Part shown: piece after piece, positions 13,332 to 19,659 of the stretch
How positions within the stretch are numbered: the first letter of the stretch is position 1
How the letters are laid out: each line of letters starts with the position of its first letter
DNA from: a virus
Strand: one strand, 5' to 3'
IMG/VR virus record: IMGVR_UViG_3300023297_000111
Span: 1-21,033 of that record
DNA: 21,033 nt
Made by a program: the position numbers and the translations under genes
The notes under the pieces: model-generated
Told to the model about the DNA's origin: nothing
The model's database searches: none
What the model saw: the letters and a program-made list of their open reading frames with translations, nothing else

Positions 13332-13751
13332 TTACCTCCATTTTTTTTTGTTTAATTTTCCTGAAAATGTATCTGTAGTTTTATGACACTCTTTACAGAG
13401 TGTTCTTCCATTATCTATAGCAAATCTTAATTCTGGGAATAAGGCGAATGGTTTGATGTGGTCTGCATTTAAGTTTCCACCTCTTTGCCCACAAAATCTA
13501 CAAGTCCAATTATCTCTTTTAAATACCGCTTCTCTCCATAATCTATATTCCATAGAATTTCTTATTTTTATATTTTTAGAAGATATTCCACCTTTCCAAT
13601 TCCAATGTTTATTCCCGCTTTGTAATTTGTGTCCTTTTTTAAAGCCATTTTCAATACTCTTAGGATTGTATCCTTTATGTTTATAACTCTCCTTCCTCTT
13701 AAGTGATCGTTCTTTCTCTTTCTCTTTTCTATGATATTTTGCGTAGGGCAT
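13332..13751 (-). CDS. HNH endonuclease with Cys4-type HNH core
   Basis: A 139-aa protein. The N-terminal third is very basic and includes a NUMOD3-like GFKKGHKLQSGNKHW segment. The HNH domain shows CRFC near residues 84-87, the catalytic ADHIKPF near 97, and LCKECHKTT near 118, giving two CxxC pairs that hold a structural zinc. I chose the ATG at 13751 because GGAGGTG precedes it. It overlaps the winged-helix gene by 23 bp and ends just before the coiled-coil gene, so it may be a homing-type insertion between two regulatory-unit genes. Confidence 0.8.
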   Translation of the reverse strand: MPYAKYHRKEKEKERSLKRKESYKHKGYNPKSIENGFKKGHKLQSGNKHWNWKGGISSKNIKIRNSMEYRLWREAVFKRDNWTCRFCGQRGGNLNADHIKPFALFPELRFAIDNGRTLCKECHKTTDTFSGKLNKKKWR

Positions 13752-14124
13752 TTTCACCTCCCTTCTCAGTTTCTTCAATTTTACTAAACTCGCAGCATTC
13801 CTGTGGACTCCTTGTTAAATTAACAGCCGTCAACTCTATATCACTCAAGACTCCATTTTTGTTGTTATGATAATTTTTCTTAATCTCCTTTAAAAGTTTG
13901 ATCTGCGATTTGCCATAGTCTGTAAGTGTGATAACAATTTCCTTCCCGCGCTTTCCATCTCCTTCGGTTTTGTTGACTATGTTTGATCTTGCCCACCTGG
14001 ATATTAATGTTGATGCAGCACTCAACGCCAAATCACAACGTTTTGCTAACTCAGAAATATTCCTAGGCTTTTTTGAAATCTCAATTAAGAAATTCATATT
14101 TTTTTGATTAATTATCTCCAACAT
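13729..14124 (-). CDS. Winged-helix (MarR-like) transcription regulator
   Basis: A 131-aa protein. Residues 8-75 form a winged helix: FLIEISKKPRNISELAKRCD, the recognition helix LALSAASTLISRWARSNIV, and a wing with GKEIVITLTDYG. Such proteins bind palindromic operators as dimers. I chose the ATG at 14124 because GAGGT precedes it; it overlaps the previous gene by 13 bp. The tandem GTTCA-TGAAC repeats about 950 bp downstream are a possible target. The short acidic C-terminus overlaps the HNH start. Confidence 0.75.
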   Translation of the reverse strand: MLEIINQKNMNFLIEISKKPRNISELAKRCDLALSAASTLISRWARSNIVNKTEGDGKRGKEIVITLTDYGKSQIKLLKEIKKNYHNNKNGVLSDIELTAVNLTRSPQECCEFSKIEETEKGGENALRKIS

Positions 14125-14726
14125 ACTCTTGACCTCACTTTTTCTCTGAATTGGGATTCTGTACAAACTTCTCTCATTATTGTTGTTCTGGAATCTCCTG
14201 CGAACACTGTTGCTTCACTTACGACTATGCATGCTATTTGTTTTGGAGTAGTCTCAGATGGAAAATTATTATAATATGTTATCTCCTTGACTTGAATAAA
14301 TCTTCCTTCTTTAGTCTCATATATCCCATCACAAAAAATATCAAATTCTAATGCCCCAAAATAAACATGGAAAGATTCTGGATCAAGTGTATCATCAATA
14401 AGAACATCCATCCCTAATAATTTTAATGATTTTCCAAATTTGTCTTTAAGTTTTTTTCCAAGTCTAATCGTGTTTGGTATTTCTCTATTATTCATAATAT
14501 AAGTTGTTACTGCTCTGTTTATATTATCTAACTGATTCACATCTTTCCATATCTTCCAATCAAATACTTCGGTTTGTCGAAGGTGTACTCTCGCATGAGT
14601 TCCGTCGTGACATACAATCCTCTCAAGTCCATCTTCACTTAAAACCCAAAAATGTTCTGCTTCCCAGCTTGGTCTTGTGATTTTTTCACCATTCCTCAAA
14701 GCAATTTTAATATTATCCCAGTTCAT
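14112..14726 (-). CDS. DUF2829/Tad2-like N-terminus with unknown C-terminal domain
   Basis: A 204-aa protein. Residues 1-62 follow the pattern of DUF2829, the fold of the Thoeris anti-defence protein Tad2: W(D)NIKIALRNGEKITRPSW, then aromatic strands (HFWVLSEDG) and a closing FDWKIWKD where the family ends in a DW-I motif. Residues 75-204 contain KKLKDKFGKSLKLLGMDV, a beta-rich FHVYFGALEFDIF and RFIQVKEITYY and are not recognised; classic Tad2 proteins are only about 80 residues. It overlaps the winged-helix gene upstream as ATGA. If the domain call is right, it may bind cyclic-ADPR-type signals; this is inference from a family resemblance by eye. Confidence 0.55.
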   Translation of the reverse strand: MNWDNIKIALRNGEKITRPSWEAEHFWVLSEDGLERIVCHDGTHARVHLRQTEVFDWKIWKDVNQLDNINRAVTTYIMNNREIPNTIRLGKKLKDKFGKSLKLLGMDVLIDDTLDPESFHVYFGALEFDIFCDGIYETKEGRFIQVKEITYYNNFPSETTPKQIACIVVSEATVFAGDSRTTIMREVCTESQFREKVRSRVCWR

Positions 14727-14917
14727 TTGAGTTTAATTCTCCCATCTTTATTGATTCGAACGTTTAGCATTGTTATCGCTATCCCAACAGAATAAAAGTC
14801 CACACTTGCGCCCTTCACTATATCTGATTTGAATACTGGCTCGTCTTGTTTTTTTAGAAATTGCTTAACCTTCTCAAGAGTTGCAACGTTTATGTTCTTC
14901 CTGTTAGAATCACCCAT
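14723..14917 (-). CDS. 64-aa winged-helix-like protein
   Basis: Begins MGDSNRKNINVATLEKVKQF; the rest, with DEPVFKSDIVKGASVDF and VGIAITMLNVRI, fits a small winged helix in which a recognition helix follows KSDIVKG. I chose the ATG at 14917 because a TTTAAATA box is centred about 25 nt upstream; an earlier ATG at 14929 would be too close to it. It leads a unit that also carries the MarR-like protein. Confidence 0.6.
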   Translation of the reverse strand: MGDSNRKNINVATLEKVKQFLKKQDEPVFKSDIVKGASVDFYSVGIAITMLNVRINKDGRIKLK

Positions 14918-14938
14918 AAATATAAACATATATTTTGC

Positions 14939-14950
14939 TATTTAAACTTT
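14939..14950 (-). promoter_or_regulatory. Archaeal promoter of the regulatory unit
   Basis: Minus strand ACAAAGTTTAAATAGC; the box TTTAAATA (14946-14939) is centred about 25 nt from the ATG at 14917, giving a leaderless transcript. Confidence 0.65.
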
Positions 14951-15028
14951 GTGGTTTTGGTTTTTGTCTCAAAAGACAAGGACTCCTGCAGATGTGCCTT
15001 ATGCAATCATCGCCCTTATGAAATTAGA

Positions 15029-15044
15029 CAAACATAAATGTTTG
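15029..15044. repeat. Perfect 16-nt palindrome, operator-like
   Basis: CAAACAT AA ATGTTTG: 7-bp arms around AA. It lies between the nuclease stop codon and the promoter of the regulatory unit, about 90 bp upstream of the TATA box. A shorter hairpin (TTGTCT...AGACAA) occurs near 14955-14972. The rest of this 140-bp gap holds no gene I can support. Confidence 0.5.
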
Positions 15045-15070
15045 GTTTGATGCATACCATATAGGCAAAT

Positions 15071-15637
15071 TTAGTCTTTTGAGTTTTCATAGAATCTCCA
15101 GTATTTTTCTTTGAAGTCATGATAAACGATCACTACTTTATTCTTCACCTTTGTTTTCTCTGCAATTAGAATCTTACTGAATATATTATTGTCTAGCATC
15201 CACTTACATTTTTCTTTTTCTATTTTGGATAATTCTCCACCGATTTTTGATTCGACCCCAATCACTTCGTATATCTGTCCAAGTTCTTTATTTACATTTA
15301 TAACTCTTCTACATTCAGAACATCCGAATCTTTCAAAGTTACTTGGTCTAAATACAACAAAGTCTGGGAATCCTGCGCCCTGGGAGATTGGTCTGCCTGG
15401 TCCTGCCCATTTATTTTTTGCTCTGATTAATTTCGGATGTACCCACTTCTTAACTTCAATATCCTCTATTTTTAATCCTCCGACTCCTTCAACATGTCCA
15501 GGTTCCACATTATTCGTCCACTTGTCAACTGTCCAACCCTTTTCTTCTAGGTCAGAACGTACTCGTAACTCAAAAATTGCTCCCTGGGCTTTGGACTTCT
15601 TGCCCCTCTTAACGTTTTTTTCGTCTACCATGTTCAT
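15071..15637 (-). CDS. PD-(D/E)XK nuclease, Holliday-resolvase-like
   Basis: A 188-aa protein. It begins with a basic GKKSKAQGAIFELRVRSDLEEKG, where E23 fits the first catalytic Glu of archaeal Hjc-type resolvases. GFPDFVVFRP places D92, and VIGVESKIGGEL places the E129-x-K131 pair, completing the PD-(D/E)XK site. A CSEC pair near 106-109 interrupts the fold. It probably cuts branched DNA during viral replication or packaging. It overlaps the Cys-rich gene by 29 bp and closes the methyltransferase unit. The start could also be the Met two codons on. A restriction-type nuclease is the alternative. Confidence 0.7.
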   Translation of the reverse strand: MNMVDEKNVKRGKKSKAQGAIFELRVRSDLEEKGWTVDKWTNNVEPGHVEGVGGLKIEDIEVKKWVHPKLIRAKNKWAGPGRPISQGAGFPDFVVFRPSNFERFGCSECRRVINVNKELGQIYEVIGVESKIGGELSKIEKEKCKWMLDNNIFSKILIAEKTKVKNKVVIVYHDFKEKYWRFYENSKD

Positions 15638-15851
15638 CGAATAATAATTTTACTTGAAGTTCGAGATTCTTTTTTGGGATTCTATCCAGTATCACTTCTT
15701 TAAACCATTGCCTTAATTCGCATGGATAAGTATACGAACAAACTTTCTTCTCTCCTTTGCATTGATGCGCTGGTCGATAGTCTCCACAAATATCCATATA
15801 AGCACATTCTAGTTTTTCTAATGGGAAAGTATCGCTGACATATGTTTTCAT
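15609..15851 (-). CDS. 80-aa Cys-rich protein
   Basis: Begins MKTYVSDTFPLEKLEC and has six Cys in the first half (LECAYMDICGD, HQCKG, VCSYTYPCE), which suggests a zinc or iron-sulfur site. The C-terminus is basic (GRRKKR). Its ATG overlaps the stop of the 22-aa frame upstream as ATGA. No family is recognised. Confidence 0.65.
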   Translation of the reverse strand: MKTYVSDTFPLEKLECAYMDICGDYRPAHQCKGEKKVCSYTYPCELRQWFKEVILDRIPKKNLELQVKLLFDEHGRRKKR

Positions 15852-15916
15852 ATTTCTGCCCTGTATTCTTTTAAGTATCTCAACTGCTTTGTTAAAAAAT
15901 CATTATTTATTTCCAT
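15848..15916 (-). CDS. Possible 22-aa microprotein
   Basis: Begins MEINNDFLTKQLRYLKEY and would form one amphipathic helix. It starts 8 bp after the methyltransferase stop and overlaps the next start as ATGA. No Shine-Dalgarno site is visible. Its length means that chance is a real alternative. Confidence 0.35.
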   Translation of the reverse strand: MEINNDFLTKQLRYLKEYRAEI

Positions 15917-15923
15917 AGTGCGT

Positions 15924-16952
15924 TTAGTAAGGCTTAGGCGAATCCTCAATCCTCTGTTTAGCTATCTCAAAGTATTTTTCATCAAGTTCCATTCCAATAA
16001 AATCCCTGTTTAAATTAACACAAGCTACTCCAGTAGAACCAGAACCCATTGTAAAATCTAAGACAGTATCTCCTTTATTTGAATAAGTTCTAATTAAATC
16101 TTTTAGTAAATCTACTGGTTTTTGTGTTGGATGAAATCCGTCATAATCTTTCTTGTATTTTAGTATATTGGATTTAATCTTTTTATCAACTGGCAGGTTA
16201 AATATTGATGGATTTATCTTATTTAATTCTTCATTATGGCTACTCTTAAATGGCTTATCTATTTTAATTAATTCTTCAAAGTTAATAAATTTATCCATAT
16301 TGTTTATGTTAAAATGTTCTACTATTTTACCGTATGTCTTTTTTGTACATAGGCTGAACTGAGAACTTCCGAATCTAAAAGTATGGTCTGCACCTTGTCC
16401 TACTATTTCTACTATGTTCTTTTTTGTTAATCCAATAAATTCAAACACCTCTTTAAAATATGGTCTTAATGGATGTATAAATTCGGTATCATGTAACGGA
16501 TTCATTTTACTAAAAACTAAAATATCTTCATAATAACTAACTGGTGCTTTTTTTGCTATAAGGCTATTTGCAAAATGGTCTTTCTCCCAAACCATTCTAT
16601 AACAGAATTGTAAATTTGGTATTGCTTCGGTTATTAATTTTGATGTATATGGCTCTTGACTAAATAGAATTAATTTTCCGTTTCTTCTCAAAACTCTATT
16701 TGCATAATTGAAAATCTCTTTTATATCTAAGACTTTATCCCATTCTGTCTTGTCTTTCATCCCATGCTCAAAATCACCAGACGCTATTCCATTAACTGTT
16801 CCGTATGGTGGGTCGGTTATTATCAAATCTATACTCCCATGTTTTAACTTCTCCATCTCCTTAAAACAATCTCCGTATAATAGTTGTACATCACTATGTT
16901 CAACTTTCTCGTTTTCTTGTACATTATATTGTTCAGTTCCCATATTAATCAT
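15924..16952 (-). CDS. DNA amino-methyltransferase (DPPY type, beta class)
   Basis: A 342-aa enzyme that would transfer methyl from SAM to adenine N6 or cytosine N4. The catalytic motif IV DPPYG lies near residue 47 and comes before the SAM site, as in beta-class enzymes. GFHPTQKPVDLLKDL precedes motif I VLDFTMGSGSTG near 299-306; the middle 130 residues would be the target domain. I chose the ATG at 16952 because GGGGTGG is 8 nt upstream; it overlaps the C5-type gene by 8 bp, and an ATG at 16943 is also possible. Together with its neighbour it may protect viral DNA from host restriction. Confidence 0.85.
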   Translation of the reverse strand: MINMGTEQYNVQENEKVEHSDVQLLYGDCFKEMEKLKHGSIDLIITDPPYGTVNGIASGDFEHGMKDKTEWDKVLDIKEIFNYANRVLRRNGKLILFSQEPYTSKLITEAIPNLQFCYRMVWEKDHFANSLIAKKAPVSYYEDILVFSKMNPLHDTEFIHPLRPYFKEVFEFIGLTKKNIVEIVGQGADHTFRFGSSQFSLCTKKTYGKIVEHFNINNMDKFINFEELIKIDKPFKSSHNEELNKINPSIFNLPVDKKIKSNILKYKKDYDGFHPTQKPVDLLKDLIRTYSNKGDTVLDFTMGSGSTGVACVNLNRDFIGMELDEKYFEIAKQRIEDSPKPY

Positions 16953-17577
16953 TAAGCGAACCACCCCATTGTTCTGCCATTGCCATAGCCACACCAGGGA
17001 AGGTTTTGCTTCTTAGTATTTTGATTTCTGGTGAATTATAAGCTATCTTCTTTCCATTCTCACCTACTGGGTCATGTGACCACTTAGCCATCTTTGCTCC
17101 GTTGGGTGAGACATAAAACTCCCCTTCTCCGACTATGTTTGTTGGCTCTAGTTTTGGAACTCCTTTTAACCACAAACATGTTGTTTTCTTTGCTTCGTGT
17201 CCAAACATAAAAGGTTGTATTATTTGGTCGGGTTTTCTCCATTTACTAGACATAATACAAACTGGATTTTCTATTACTATCTTGGGACATTTACAATTAG
17301 CGAATAACATAAAGAAATCTATACCTTGTTGTTGTCTTCCATCTGCAATCTTCTTCGCAAAATGTCTAGCTCCACTTACTGCTAAGTGTGTGCATGGCGG
17401 AAACGCAATAATCATATCCCATTCTTGTTCTAATAATGACTCAACATCTCCCTGGATATGCCATTCGGGATGCCCTCCGCTACATGGTAGAATGTCACAA
17501 GAGTAAGCTTCGTGACCTAATCTTCTGAACTCCTTACATACTGCCTGGCTTTCTTCACAGGCTATTAATACTCTCAT
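16945..17577 (-). CDS. C5-methyltransferase-like phage protein
   Basis: A 210-aa protein. RVLIACEESQAVCKEFR begins a Rossmann-like SAM site, followed by SCDILPCSGGHPEWHIQGD; FPPCTHLAVSG carries the PPC motif with the catalytic Cys near 62; and VIENP near 102-105 matches motif VI. This short form is common in phages and lacks a large target domain. AGGAGT is 8 nt from the ATG, and the start overlaps the 50-aa gene as ATGA. It probably modifies viral cytosines, though some relatives may act on nucleotides. Confidence 0.8.
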   Translation of the reverse strand: MRVLIACEESQAVCKEFRRLGHEAYSCDILPCSGGHPEWHIQGDVESLLEQEWDMIIAFPPCTHLAVSGARHFAKKIADGRQQQGIDFFMLFANCKCPKIVIENPVCIMSSKWRKPDQIIQPFMFGHEAKKTTCLWLKGVPKLEPTNIVGEGEFYVSPNGAKMAKWSHDPVGENGKKIAYNSPEIKILRSKTFPGVAMAMAEQWGGSLND

Positions 17578-17726
17578 TTCTTACTCCTATTCGTGAAAGG
17601 TTTGGTAAGCGAATTTAATTGTTTCTTTAGCTTTTCTTTTCTCAAAGTATCTCTTCTGACGTGTGAAACTCCAAATCCACAATCATCATCAAAATCAATA
17701 TCCTGTAATGTTTTTAGTTTTTCCAT
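17574..17726 (-). CDS. 50-aa basic protein
   Basis: Begins MEKLKTLQDIDFDDDCGFG, continues with a Lys/Arg-rich helix (VRRDTLRKEKLKKQLN) and ends in NRSKK. It starts 7 bp after the LAGLIDADG gene and ends in an ATGA overlap with the C5-type gene; its last codons hold that gene's Shine-Dalgarno site. No family is recognised. Confidence 0.6.
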   Translation of the reverse strand: MEKLKTLQDIDFDDDCGFGVSHVRRDTLRKEKLKKQLNSLTKPFTNRSKK

Positions 17727-17733
17727 GTTGTTT

Positions 17734-18129
17734 CTAAGCTTTGATACCCCATGCTTTATTTTTATTTAACAAGTTTAATGTATTTTTAGACAACAACCTT
17801 CCTTCTTTATCCCTTTGTTTTAATAAATTTAATAACTCCTTAGCTTTTTGTTTTTTTACTATTAAGTGTGGAATCATGTCAGCAAGTATATTTTTCATTT
17901 CTTCTCTTTTAGCTATTATTAGTTCCCAGCAAGTATTCTCATTTTTCTTTTTTGAGATTATTCCACCATACCTTTTTCTTATTTCTTCTAAAACTTCTTT
18001 ATTTTGATTACTAACGCCTACTCTATAATAAATTGTAAATCCTCTTATCAATCTTTTATCTTTATGTTTTCCAAAAATTATACATCCTTCTCCATCTATA
18101 AATCCTGCAATATATTTTTTATCTATCAT
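17734..18129 (-). CDS. Free-standing LAGLIDADG homing endonuclease
   Basis: A 131-aa protein with one LAGLIDADG helix, YIAGFIDGEGCI near residues 6-17, followed by a beta-rich FTIYYRVGVSNQNKEVL, the RYGGIISKKK strand and a C-terminal WELIIAKREEMKNILADMI helix. One-motif enzymes act as dimers on near-palindromic sites. I chose the ATG at 18129; AGGTG lies just upstream and a TATA box is centred about 31 nt upstream. A GTG three codons earlier is possible. It heads the methyltransferase unit, so it may be a mobile insertion there. Confidence 0.85.
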   Translation of the reverse strand: MIDKKYIAGFIDGEGCIIFGKHKDKRLIRGFTIYYRVGVSNQNKEVLEEIRKRYGGIISKKKNENTCWELIIAKREEMKNILADMIPHLIVKKQKAKELLNLLKQRDKEGRLLSKNTLNLLNKNKAWGIKA

Positions 18130-18156
18130 CTTACACACCTAAGTAGATGGTGTTGG

Positions 18157-18170
18157 TTTATATATCTTTC
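18157..18170 (-). promoter_or_regulatory. Archaeal promoter of the LAGLIDADG/methyltransferase unit
   Basis: Minus strand GAAAGATATATAAACC. It shares GAAAGATATATAAA with the promoter at 19459-19472. The predicted transcript has a leader of about 6-8 nt before the ATG at 18129. Confidence 0.7.
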
Positions 18171-18190
18171 TATTTTAGCGTGTGGGAGAA

Positions 18191-18370
18191 TCATTTTTCA
18201 TCAACTCCGTCATTTTCATGTAAGGCGTCGCCAAAGGCTTCATTAATACAAGAAATATCTTTATCTGGGATAATCCCACCACTATTATACTTTGGAATTT
18301 CATCTCCAACTTTTCTGCACTTGCTACAAAGTCCTACAACTTTTACTCCAATTATCTTAATTCCTGTCAT
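18191..18370 (-). CDS. 59-aa protein with a CxxC pair
   Basis: Begins MTGIKIIGVKVVGLCSKC and has an acidic tail (HENDGVDEK). GAGGTGG is directly before the ATG at 18370. It overlaps the preceding gene by 14 bp. The CSKC pair could be half of a zinc site. No family is recognised. Confidence 0.55.
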   Translation of the reverse strand: MTGIKIIGVKVVGLCSKCRKVGDEIPKYNSGGIIPDKDISCINEAFGDALHENDGVDEK

Positions 18371-18653
18371 CTTCCACCTCGCTTGAGACATTTAATGCGT
18401 CGTCATGTCCAAATCTCTTTCTTAATTCTCTCACCAAGATTTTCATCTCAGGAGTAGATATTCTTTTTTCAAAATCTTCAAATGTCATTCCAAATGTTTT
18501 GGGAAAATTTATTTTCATTTCTTCAATTGCTCTTTTTATCTTTGTACAATCAGAACAAATAAATCCCTTTTGACATTTCTCCATTGAAAACCCCTTTTCT
18601 GGATATTCACTATCAAAATATACTTTCATATCTTTTCCACATCCTTCACTCAT
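18357..18653 (-). CDS. 98-aa zinc-binding-like protein
   Basis: Begins MSEGCGKDMKVYFDSEY; SMEKCQKGFICSDC adds three Cys, so a Cys4 zinc knuckle is likely in residues 5-36. A helical part with EEMKINFPKTFGMTFEDFEK follows. AGAGGAAA precedes the ATG, which overlaps the recombinase stop as ATGA. Function is unknown. Confidence 0.6.
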   Translation of the reverse strand: MSEGCGKDMKVYFDSEYPEKGFSMEKCQKGFICSDCTKIKRAIEEMKINFPKTFGMTFEDFEKRISTPEMKILVRELRKRFGHDDALNVSSEVEDDRN

Positions 18654-19204
18654 TTTCCTCTACTCCCAAATTTATTTCTATACTGTGCGATCCTTTCAGC
18701 TGGACAAAGATTAATATAAATTGAAGTTGTTGCAATGTCTGAATGTCCTAGCAATCCTGAAACTGTTGATATGTCTATCCCTGCTCTTATACATTCTGTA
18801 GCAAACCCATGCCTAAGTGAATGGAAATGAATTTTAGGCTTCTTCTTCTTTAGTCCAGTTATTTCTGCTGATTTGATAAAGGCTTTCTGTAATGCTCTTT
18901 GTTGGCATTTAAGAGGTATAAAATTAATGTGTGCAGGTTGCCAAGACAAAGGCAAACTAACTATTCTATCTTTTGAGTTTTTACCCATGTTTACTCGTAT
19001 TTGTTTATTGCCGAAATCGAAGTCTGCTTTTTGTAGATTTACTATCTCGCTTATTCTTAATCCAGATTCAAACCCTAACATAAATGCTACTTTGTGGTGC
19101 ATAAATTCTGTAACCTTTAGAAGTTCTACATATTCATCTTGGTTAATCTCTACTGGTAAAGGTTTAGCTTTTACTTTTTGTCCTTTCTTTTTGTGTGGTC
19201 TCAT
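18650..19204 (-). CDS. Short tyrosine recombinase (integrase family)
   Basis: A 184-aa enzyme of the XerC/D-integrase family. The catalytic set is complete: SGLRISEI gives Arg near 50, GKNSKDR the Lys region, FHSLRH gives His and Arg near 128-131, LLGH gives His near 154, and TSIYIN the Tyr nucleophile near 163. Only about 25 residues come before the catalytic domain, so the usual N-terminal core-binding and arm-binding domains are missing. It may integrate the genome or resolve multimers. I chose the ATG at 19204 because GGGGAGG precedes it and it overlaps the previous stop as ATGA. No attachment site was found. Confidence 0.85.
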   Translation of the reverse strand: MRPHKKKGQKVKAKPLPVEINQDEYVELLKVTEFMHHKVAFMLGFESGLRISEIVNLQKADFDFGNKQIRVNMGKNSKDRIVSLPLSWQPAHINFIPLKCQQRALQKAFIKSAEITGLKKKKPKIHFHSLRHGFATECIRAGIDISTVSGLLGHSDIATTSIYINLCPAERIAQYRNKFGSRGK

Positions 19205-19437
19205 ATCAAGTCCTCCCCGAAAGTTTCTAATTCTAATAGCTTTAACTTTTCCCAATCTGCAATTACTATTCTACCCTCTCCAGTCTCTTGCATATATCCT
19301 ATTGGGTTTGTTCTAATTCCTTCTATAAATTTATTTAGATAATATTTAACATCACTTCTCAATAGGTAAACAATTTCTGCATCTATTTCAGTTGCTTCAT
19401 CAACTATTATTCTTTTATCACTTAATGTCTTTTCCAT
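19201..19437 (-). CDS. 78-aa protein leading the recombinase unit
   Basis: Begins MEKTLSDKRIIVDEATEID; contains AEIVYLLRSDVKYYLNKF and GRIVIADWEKLKLLEL. A leaderless start is supported by a TATA box centred 25 nt upstream. It overlaps the recombinase as ATGA, so it may act with it, for instance as an excision or specificity partner; no family is recognised. Confidence 0.65.
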   Translation of the reverse strand: MEKTLSDKRIIVDEATEIDAEIVYLLRSDVKYYLNKFIEGIRTNPIGYMQETGEGRIVIADWEKLKLLELETFGEDLI

Positions 19438-19458
19438 GTTTTTCTTACGTATAGTTCC

Positions 19459-19472
19459 TTTATATATCTTTC
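19459..19472 (-). promoter_or_regulatory. Archaeal promoter with ideal leaderless spacing
   Basis: Minus strand CGAAAGATATATAAAGG. The centre of TATATAAA is about 25 nt from the ATG at 19437. With the twin at 18157 it is the best evidence here for archaeal transcription. Confidence 0.75.
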
Positions 19473-19517
19473 GGTTATTGCGAACTTATGTTTTCTACTC
19501 CGTAGAGGTTACAACGC

Positions 19518-19625
19518 TTAATCATTCGTTTGCGTCTTAACCAATCCCTTTTTCTTTAAATCATTAAGTGCATAACAAACTTCTTTACTCCAAATTATAG
19601 AACCTTTTTTCCATCTTTTTCCCAT
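19518..19625 (-). CDS. Short helical protein, start uncertain
   Basis: From the ATG at 19625 it is 35 aa: MGKRWKKGSIIWSKEV, then CYALNDLKKKGLVKTQ. The frame is open back to about 19678 and there reads as similar protein (NLNRWFYKQAICYYI), but has no ATG, GTG or TTG before 19625. It looks like a small winged-helix piece (recognition helix plus KKKGLV turn). It may start at a rare codon near the end of the SWIM-HNH gene, or be a remnant. No family is recognised. Confidence 0.4.
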   Translation of the reverse strand: MGKRWKKGSIIWSKEVCYALNDLKKKGLVKTQTND

Positions 19626-19659
19626 GATGTAATAACAAATGGCTTGTTTATAAAACCAT

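Noticed and set aside
14750-14770. GATTCGAAC as a tRNA T-arm
   Set aside because: No acceptor stem, anticodon arm or D-arm can be drawn around it, and it codes for the winged-helix-like protein. No tRNA or rRNA gene was seen anywhere in the window.
18130-18138. GTG start for the LAGLIDADG gene
   Set aside because: The ATG three codons later has AGGTG just upstream and better spacing from the TATA box; the GTG would overlap that ribosome site.
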